Origin: CAUZSN01 sp963582345
Lineage (GTDB): Bacteria > Planctomycetota > Planctomycetia > Planctomycetales > Planctomycetaceae
Length of the DNA stretch: 18,084 nucleotides
NCBI GenBank assembly: GCA_963582345.1
Contig: CAUZSN010000055.1
Coordinates: 1-18,084, forward strand
Reading direction: 5' to 3'
A program made the translations under genes and the position numbers. Below the pieces are notes generated by a model, which saw only the letters and a list, made by a program, of their open reading frames with translations, did not search any database and was not told where the DNA came from. This document shows, in pieces, positions 13,431 through 18,084 of the stretch (the first letter of the stretch is position 1; each line of letters opens with the position of its first letter).

Positions 13431-15347
13431 ATGACGTACCAACTGCATTCAATGCTAATCGTCGTCACAGCGATCACGTCCCCCGGGCTGGCCCAACAGC
13501 CTGAGGTGATGGTGGAGGTCGATCGGCAAGAGATCTATGAAGGCGAATCGGTCCTGTACCGTGTGACACTTAACTACTTTGGCAACCCCAGTCCTCCGAA
13601 GCTTGAGGACTTTGGCGATTTCAAGGTCACATCATTGGGTGAACAGTCGCTTAATTCGAGCGTCACCACAATTATTAACGGGCGGGCTACCAAGATTATC
13701 AGCCGTGGCCAGCAGTACAACTACCGTTTGACACCGCTGAAGACAGGGACGTTCACGATTCCGGCGCCCGTGGCTCGCATCGGCAATCAGTTGCTGAAAG
13801 GGCGCACCGTGACGTTGCGTGTGATCGCGCCGCAAGATCAGGACACTGCGATTCTCGAAATAACATTGAGTCGTCAGTCGGTTTACCCGATGCAACCGTT
13901 TACGGTGACACTAAACGTGGTCATCAAGGATCTGCCGATGAAATTTTCAGAACGTAATCCTTTGAGCGTGCAGCGGATACATCCGACGTTGCAAGTCCCG
14001 TGGTTCAGCGACGAGCAGATTCTGACGGGTTTGGAACCGCAGAAGGACTGGCGTGGCGTCTTGCAGCCGATGCTGAGCCAGCGCGGCTATGGATTTCAGA
14101 TTAACAATATCGGCCAATCGTCAGTATTTTCTCTGTTCGAACGCGAGGCGACCGTGTTTCAACCTACGCCAAGTCGGACTCAACGCAAGGACAAGAGCGA
14201 CCAGCCGGCGGGCTACTGGGAATTCGCGTTCACACGCAAGTTCATCCCACGCAAAGTGGGTACGTACGAATTCGGTCCAGTTACGATAAAAGGCAACTTT
14301 GCGACAGCCGTTGAACTGGACCGCCTAGTCGGTGAGAATCTTTACGCCGTCGCCCGGCCGGTGACGGTGACGGTGCACAGCGTTCCTGCCGAGGGTCGAC
14401 CAGAAACATTTATTGGCGCGGTCGGCCAGTTCGAATTCGCGAGCCAACTGGCGCCTACGAAAGCTCGTGTCGGCGACCCCATGACACTTACCTTAACTCT
14501 CAAAGGTCAGGGGACCCTGGACGAAGCCTTCCCGCCCGATTTGAAAATGTGTCCGGACATTGCGGTCAACTTCAAAATGTACGACGCGACAACGGAAACC
14601 ACTGGCAACACGCGCCGCTTCACATACAGCCTGCGACCGTTGAAAGCGGGTATCGATACCTTTCCCGCCATTCCGATTTCATATTTCGACGTCGGGCGGG
14701 AACGCTATGTCACGGTCAGTTCGGTCGCGATTCCAATCGAAATCCGGACGGCCCCAGGCTTGTCGACAGATCAGATCGTCGTGGCGCCCAACAGCTTGTC
14801 GTCACCGGACCGAATGCTTCAGGTCAGCGAAGGCGGTATTTTCGCCAACGATACCGATTGGCGTTCGCTGCGAAACGAAAAGGTGCATTTACAGCGATGG
14901 CTGTTCGCATGGGCCGGGATGTTCGGATTTTACGTACTGGCGACGTATATAATCGGTCGTGTGCAGCGATTGAAGGCGGATCCAGCAATGGCTCGTCGTC
15001 GGGCCGCCGCAACCACCGCACGCCGGGCGTTGAAGATTGCGTTGGTGCAATTACGAAACGGCCACGACGAAAGCGTATGTCGCAACCTGCGGGACGTCTT
15101 TGCTAACTTGGTGGCTGACGTGACCAACACGAGTGCAGATGGTATTACTTCCCGCGACGCCAAAAGCCGGCTGCTCGAACTGGATGTTGTTGATGATCTT
15201 GCACATGCGACCTGCGATCTCGTCGAACGCTGCGACGCTCAACGTTATGGCGTCCGAATTGACGAATCCGAACCACTGGGTAGTCAGGCCGAAATCCTGT
15301 TGGAGCAGTTGCTGGAATGTTTGAAGCAGAAGAAGGTATTTCGATAG
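13431..15347 (+). CDS. batD: BatD-like membrane-anchored Ig-repeat protein
   Basis: The 638-residue protein begins with a signal peptide (about 1-21, ending SPGLAQQ) and shows BatD hallmarks: EVMVEVDRQEIYEGESVLYRVTL at the mature N-terminus, repeated beta-sandwich segments (YRLTPLKTGTFTIPAPVARI; ARVGDPMTLTLTLKGQGTLD; FTYSLRPLKAGIDTFPAIPISYFD) and one transmembrane helix at about 488-508. A basic cytoplasmic helical tail follows (MARRRAAATTARRALKIA; FANLVADVTNTSADG). BatD is a large periplasmic component of Bat systems whose ligands are unknown. The start ATG at 13431 has no strong Shine-Dalgarno (AAGAG about 10 bases before). The stop is 12 bases before the next start, the tightest junction in the operon and the only one lacking the intergenic repeat. 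Confidence 0.9.
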   Translation: MTYQLHSMLIVVTAITSPGLAQQPEVMVEVDRQEIYEGESVLYRVTLNYFGNPSPPKLEDFGDFKVTSLGEQSLNSSVTTIINGRATKIISRGQQYNYRLTPLKTGTFTIPAPVARIGNQLLKGRTVTLRVIAPQDQDTAILEITLSRQSVYPMQPFTVTLNVVIKDLPMKFSERNPLSVQRIHPTLQVPWFSDEQILTGLEPQKDWRGVLQPMLSQRGYGFQINNIGQSSVFSLFEREATVFQPTPSRTQRKDKSDQPAGYWEFAFTRKFIPRKVGTYEFGPVTIKGNFATAVELDRLVGENLYAVARPVTVTVHSVPAEGRPETFIGAVGQFEFASQLAPTKARVGDPMTLTLTLKGQGTLDEAFPPDLKMCPDIAVNFKMYDATTETTGNTRRFTYSLRPLKAGIDTFPAIPISYFDVGRERYVTVSSVAIPIEIRTAPGLSTDQIVVAPNSLSSPDRMLQVSEGGIFANDTDWRSLRNEKVHLQRWLFAWAGMFGFYVLATYIIGRVQRLKADPAMARRRAAATTARRALKIALVQLRNGHDESVCRNLRDVFANLVADVTNTSADGITSRDAKSRLLELDVVDDLAHATCDLVERCDAQRYGVRIDESEPLGSQAEILLEQLLECLKQKKVFR

Positions 15348-15359
15348 ACATTTAATTCG

Positions 15360-16154
15360 ATGCTTTCAAGACGAACAAATCTATGGAAGTCTACCACTGG
15401 AGTCCTAATGGTCATTTGCGCAGTTCTGTCAAGCGGTTGCGGTCGTGCGCCAGATCTGGAAACGTTGCAGAAGTTTCAGCAGGCGGAACAGGATTTCGTT
15501 GAGGCCACCACACCTGACGATTACTTTCGTGTCGCTAACCTGTACCAGGTAATCCTCGACCACGGATTCGTGTCTGGGACTGTTTTGTTTAACCAGGGCA
15601 ACGCGCTAATGCGAGCCGATCAACGTGGGCGAGCGATCGCGGCCTACCAGCAGGCGAAACGCTATCGACCTCGCGACCCGTATCTGGACGCCAATCTGCG
15701 CAATGCACTCGGTTCGAATGCGAGTGGAGCCGCACGATCATCGATCCGTCGCTACGTCCTATTTTGGCAGGACTGGCTGAGTTATCGAGAAAAGTTTTCG
15801 CTAACGACCGCGACACTCGGTCTGACGTTGCTGTTCCGATTGGTCGCTCGATTACTGGCCAACGGTCGGCTATTGAAACGGCTGGTGCTGCCGATTGCTC
15901 TGTTCACTCTGGCGATGGGCGTCTCGACAGCTTATGACTGGTACCGATTTGATGCGATCACATATGGTGTGATCGTGCAGCATGAGACTGTTGCGCGCAA
16001 AGGGAATTCAAAGAATTACGAACAAGCTTTTACGGTGCCTTTAGCAGAAGGCACGGAGTTCGAATTGCTCGAACGTCGTGACGACTGGTTGCTAATTCAC
16101 GTCAGTCAAGCCGGCAAAGGTTGGATTCCCGCCTACTCGGCAGCCGTCTATTAG
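15360..16154 (+). CDS. BatE-like TPR-SH3 lipoprotein
   Basis: The 264-residue product has a lipoprotein signal with lipobox L-S-S-G-C (Cys27). A TPR pair spans about 73-117 (VLFNQGNALMRADQRGRAIAAYQQAKRYRPRDPYLDANLRNAL). Two hydrophobic helices follow (about 146-164 and 173-191). The C-terminal SH3-like domain (about 199-261) has VARKGNSKNYEQAFTVPLAEGTEFELLERRDDWLLIHV and ends GWIPAYSAAVY. The TPR-TM-SH3 order matches the BatE type that closes Bat operons, where it is thought to contact peptidoglycan or partner proteins. The gap from batD is 12 bases. The next plus-strand gene starts 133 bases later, so this is probably the last gene of the operon; no hairpin-plus-T-run terminator was recognised there. 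Confidence 0.85.
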   Translation: MLSRRTNLWKSTTGVLMVICAVLSSGCGRAPDLETLQKFQQAEQDFVEATTPDDYFRVANLYQVILDHGFVSGTVLFNQGNALMRADQRGRAIAAYQQAKRYRPRDPYLDANLRNALGSNASGAARSSIRRYVLFWQDWLSYREKFSLTTATLGLTLLFRLVARLLANGRLLKRLVLPIALFTLAMGVSTAYDWYRFDAITYGVIVQHETVARKGNSKNYEQAFTVPLAEGTEFELLERRDDWLLIHVSQAGKGWIPAYSAAVY

Positions 16155-16286
16155 TTTTTCTCGTCGTCACGATCTCTCCGAATCGATATTTGGAAAATCC
16201 TGATGGTTATGTATGTGCCCAGCTTTATGGCTGGCCGATCAGAGCACAACGGCCTCATTGACGGAATTTTTTGAAAGGTTTGCGAA

Positions 16287-18084
16287 GTGACGCGAGTCCT
16301 GTCCTGCATGTTCTTTCTTTCCGGCGCCTCTGCATTGATCTTTGAATCCTTGTGGTTCCACCTGGCAGGACTGACTTTGGGAAACAGCATATGGGCTACC
16401 TCTCTAGTACTGTCAAGCTTTATGGGAGGGCTGGCATTGGGAAATGGCCTAACTGCCTTCTGGGGTCGTAGAATAACGTCGCCAATTCGCTTTTACGCTT
16501 TCTTGGAAATAGCCATCGCGGTTGTCGGAGTCGCACTGGTTTTGATATTTCCCATGCTAACACGCTTTTTCGTTCCGCTTTGGCACAATATTCTTGACCA
16601 AACACTCGTCATCAATGTTCTTGACAAAACACTAGTCATCAATGTTCTGAGGACCACTATAGCATTCCTACTGATGCTAATTCCTGCGACAGCGATGGGA
16701 GCGACTCTTCCGATCTTGGTCACAGCGCTTTATCGGAAGGACTCCCACTTCGGGCGCGTGTTGGGGCTTCTGTATGGCTGGAACACCTTCGGAGCTGTAG
16801 TGGGAGTAATTGTCAATGAATTATTACTAACGAAGTGGTTTGGTCTCACCGGCGCGGCCTACGTGGCCGCCAGTTTCAATATTCTGGCCGCTGTCATGGC
16901 AGTACGGCTATCCAGACGAGTAAACGTGACAGATTATATTTCTCAAAAACAGCCGGTTGTTTATTGCTCTTCGCTCAAGTCGATGCGGCTGCTTTTTGCC
17001 AGCTTTTCATCCGGTTTTGTGCTTCTGTCGCTTGAAGTGATCTGGTTTCGATTTCTAATGCTGTTTTGTGGTGCCTATAGTTGGAATTATGTGCTGATGC
17101 TTTCGATGGTCTTGCTTGGAATTAGTCTCGGTGGTTTTTCCGGTTCCAAATGGTTTTCACTTCACGAGCGTGCTCAGACTTTCCTAATGCCGGTTGTTGC
17201 TATTAATGGGCTTTTAATAATTGTCCTCTACAATACCTTGGACCTGATACTACCGTCACTCTGGAGATTTGATGACAGCGTCCGGCTTATAGTCGTCTCC
17301 GGATTTCTAATGCTTCCTGTCTCAATCACTTCAGGCATCATCTTTACCATGCTTGGTAAAGCATTACATGATGAAGTGGCCGATGAGACTAAAGCTGCTG
17401 GCCTGTTGACTCTGGCAAATACTGCAGGTGGTATGGTGGGTTCTGTTGTCGCTGCACTGATATTCATTCCGTTGATTGGCATCGAAACATCCTTCTTGTT
17501 GCTTGCCATTGTCTACGGAGTTATCGGGTTATTGATTTTCGATCGAGCGTTGTTCGTACAACCGCTTTGGACACAGGCTTTGCACTTTATTGCGGTTGTG
17601 GGTTTTTTGCTTTCCGTATTCCTTTTTCCTTTTGGCTCGATGCAGCAGTTCTTGGATATTCCTGTGAGACGATTTGCAAAGGCTGGCGAAAGCGGGGTTT
17701 TTTGCCGTGAAGGCGTCACCGAAACTATTCAGTATCTACGTGCTGATCTACTTGGGGAGCCGTATTATCATCGACTGATTACCAACGACTACCCGATGTC
17801 TGCTACAACCTCAACCGCTAAACGGTATATGAAGATGTACGTATATTGGCCAGTCGCCGTGCATCCCCAAATCAAGAATGCCCTTCTGATTTGCTTTGGC
17901 TGTGGTTCTACCGCCAAAGCGATTACCGATACCAAAGGTGTAGAGCATCTCGACATTGTGGACATCTCTCAGGGGGTCATTGAGTCGAGCAAGATTATTT
18001 ACTCCCCTGAGGAGAATCCCATCCACGACCCACGCGTCGACGTCCACATCGAAGACGGACGTTTTTTCCTGCTGACGACGAAGC
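16287..18084 (+). CDS. Polytopic membrane protein with spermidine-synthase-like domain, cut by window edge
   Basis: The frame is open from a GTG at 16287 (AAAGG 8 bases upstream) to the right edge, 599 codons, so the C-terminus is missing. An in-frame ATG at 16308 is the alternative start. The N-terminal two thirds is polytopic and internally duplicated: the first half has SGASALIFESLWFHLAG...SFMGGLALGNG, and the second half near residue 240 repeats SSGFVLLSLEVIWFRFLM...LLGISLGG. From about residue 525 a Rossmann-like S-adenosylmethionine-type fold appears (ALLICFGCGSTAKAI, then HLDIVDIS). This layout matches membrane-fused spermidine-synthase-like proteins, whose substrate is generally unknown; genuine aminopropyltransferase activity is not implied. 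An in-frame 27-bp tandem duplication lies at 16587-16640. Codons ending in A or T are noticeably more frequent than in the operon. Confidence 0.85.
   Translation, partial: MTRVLSCMFFLSGASALIFESLWFHLAGLTLGNSIWATSLVLSSFMGGLALGNGLTAFWGRRITSPIRFYAFLEIAIAVVGVALVLIFPMLTRFFVPLWHNILDQTLVINVLDKTLVINVLRTTIAFLLMLIPATAMGATLPILVTALYRKDSHFGRVLGLLYGWNTFGAVVGVIVNELLLTKWFGLTGAAYVAASFNILAAVMAVRLSRRVNVTDYISQKQPVVYCSSLKSMRLLFASFSSGFVLLSLEVIWFRFLMLFCGAYSWNYVLMLSMVLLGISLGGFSGSKWFSLHERAQTFLMPVVAINGLLIIVLYNTLDLILPSLWRFDDSVRLIVVSGFLMLPVSITSGIIFTMLGKALHDEVADETKAAGLLTLANTAGGMVGSVVAALIFIPLIGIETSFLLLAIVYGVIGLLIFDRALFVQPLWTQALHFIAVVGFLLSVFLFPFGSMQQFLDIPVRRFAKAGESGVFCREGVTETIQYLRADLLGEPYYHRLITNDYPMSATTSTAKRYMKMYVYWPVAVHPQIKNALLICFGCGSTAKAITDTKGVEHLDIVDISQGVIESSKIIYSPEENPIHDPRVDVHIEDGRFFLLTTK
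16587..16640 (+). repeat. In-frame 27-bp tandem duplication
   Basis: Units 16587-16613 and 16614-16640 differ at only three bases and encode NILDQTLVI and NVLDKTLVI. A partial third copy (AATGTTCT) follows at 16641-16648. The reading frame is kept, so the protein gains nine residues in a predicted loop between two membrane helices. Confidence 0.85.

Noticed and set aside
14549..15106. 185-codon plus-strand frame inside batD
   Set aside because: It is out of frame with batD, which has continuous family-specific sequence through the region. The product is Arg/Gly-rich, as expected of a shadow frame in GC-rich coding DNA.

Overview
The window looks like a chromosomal segment of a planctomycete, probably of the Pirellulales type. 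This is inference from three things: a lipoprotein whose C-terminal repeat (YGLFNDRPELI) I associate with planctomycete secretin-type proteins, operon genes that mostly lack Shine-Dalgarno sites, and short palindromic intergenic repeats of a kind I recall from Rhodopirellula-like genomes. No rRNA, tRNA, CRISPR array, transposase or phage gene is visible.

Layout. (1) 1-1119, minus strand: the N-terminal 373 codons of a PhoX-type (DUF839) secreted phosphatase with a TTG start and a twin-arginine signal, running off the left edge. (2) 1272-2084, minus: a cysteine-rich lipoprotein. (3) 2085-3014: about 930 bp without a credible gene, holding palindromic repeats and a strongly structured segment (2735-2896) with two copies of one hairpin design. 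(4) 3015-4271, minus: sat, ATP sulfurylase. (5) 4272-4612: divergent intergenic region. (6) 4613-16154, plus: nine consecutive genes of a Bat (Bacteroides aerotolerance)-type operon. The order is MoxR ATPase, DUF58 protein, TPR/parvulin-like membrane protein, DUF4381-like lipoprotein, BatA-like and BatB-like VWA proteins, BatC-like TPR/coiled-coil protein, BatD, and a BatE-like TPR-SH3 lipoprotein. (7) 16287 to the right edge, plus: a membrane protein with a C-terminal spermidine-synthase/methyltransferase-like domain, visibly richer in A/T-ending codons than the operon.

The operon genes probably form one envelope-associated machine. MoxR is the AAA+ motor and the DUF58 protein its usual partner. 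BatA and BatB display von Willebrand A domains next to the membrane. BatC, BatD, BatE and the DUF4381-like lipoprotein supply TPR, Ig-like and SH3 binding surfaces. The extra TPR/SurA-parvulin-like protein suggests a link to folding of exported proteins. The physiological role of Bat systems is unsettled, so this is inference.

The most unusual feature is at DNA level. The 9-mer AATGACTAA (or its complement TTAGTCATT) occurs 12 times in the window, always between genes or overlapping a start or stop codon. Several operon gaps carry it as an inverted pair, and these repeats occupy the places where ribosome-binding sites would be expected.
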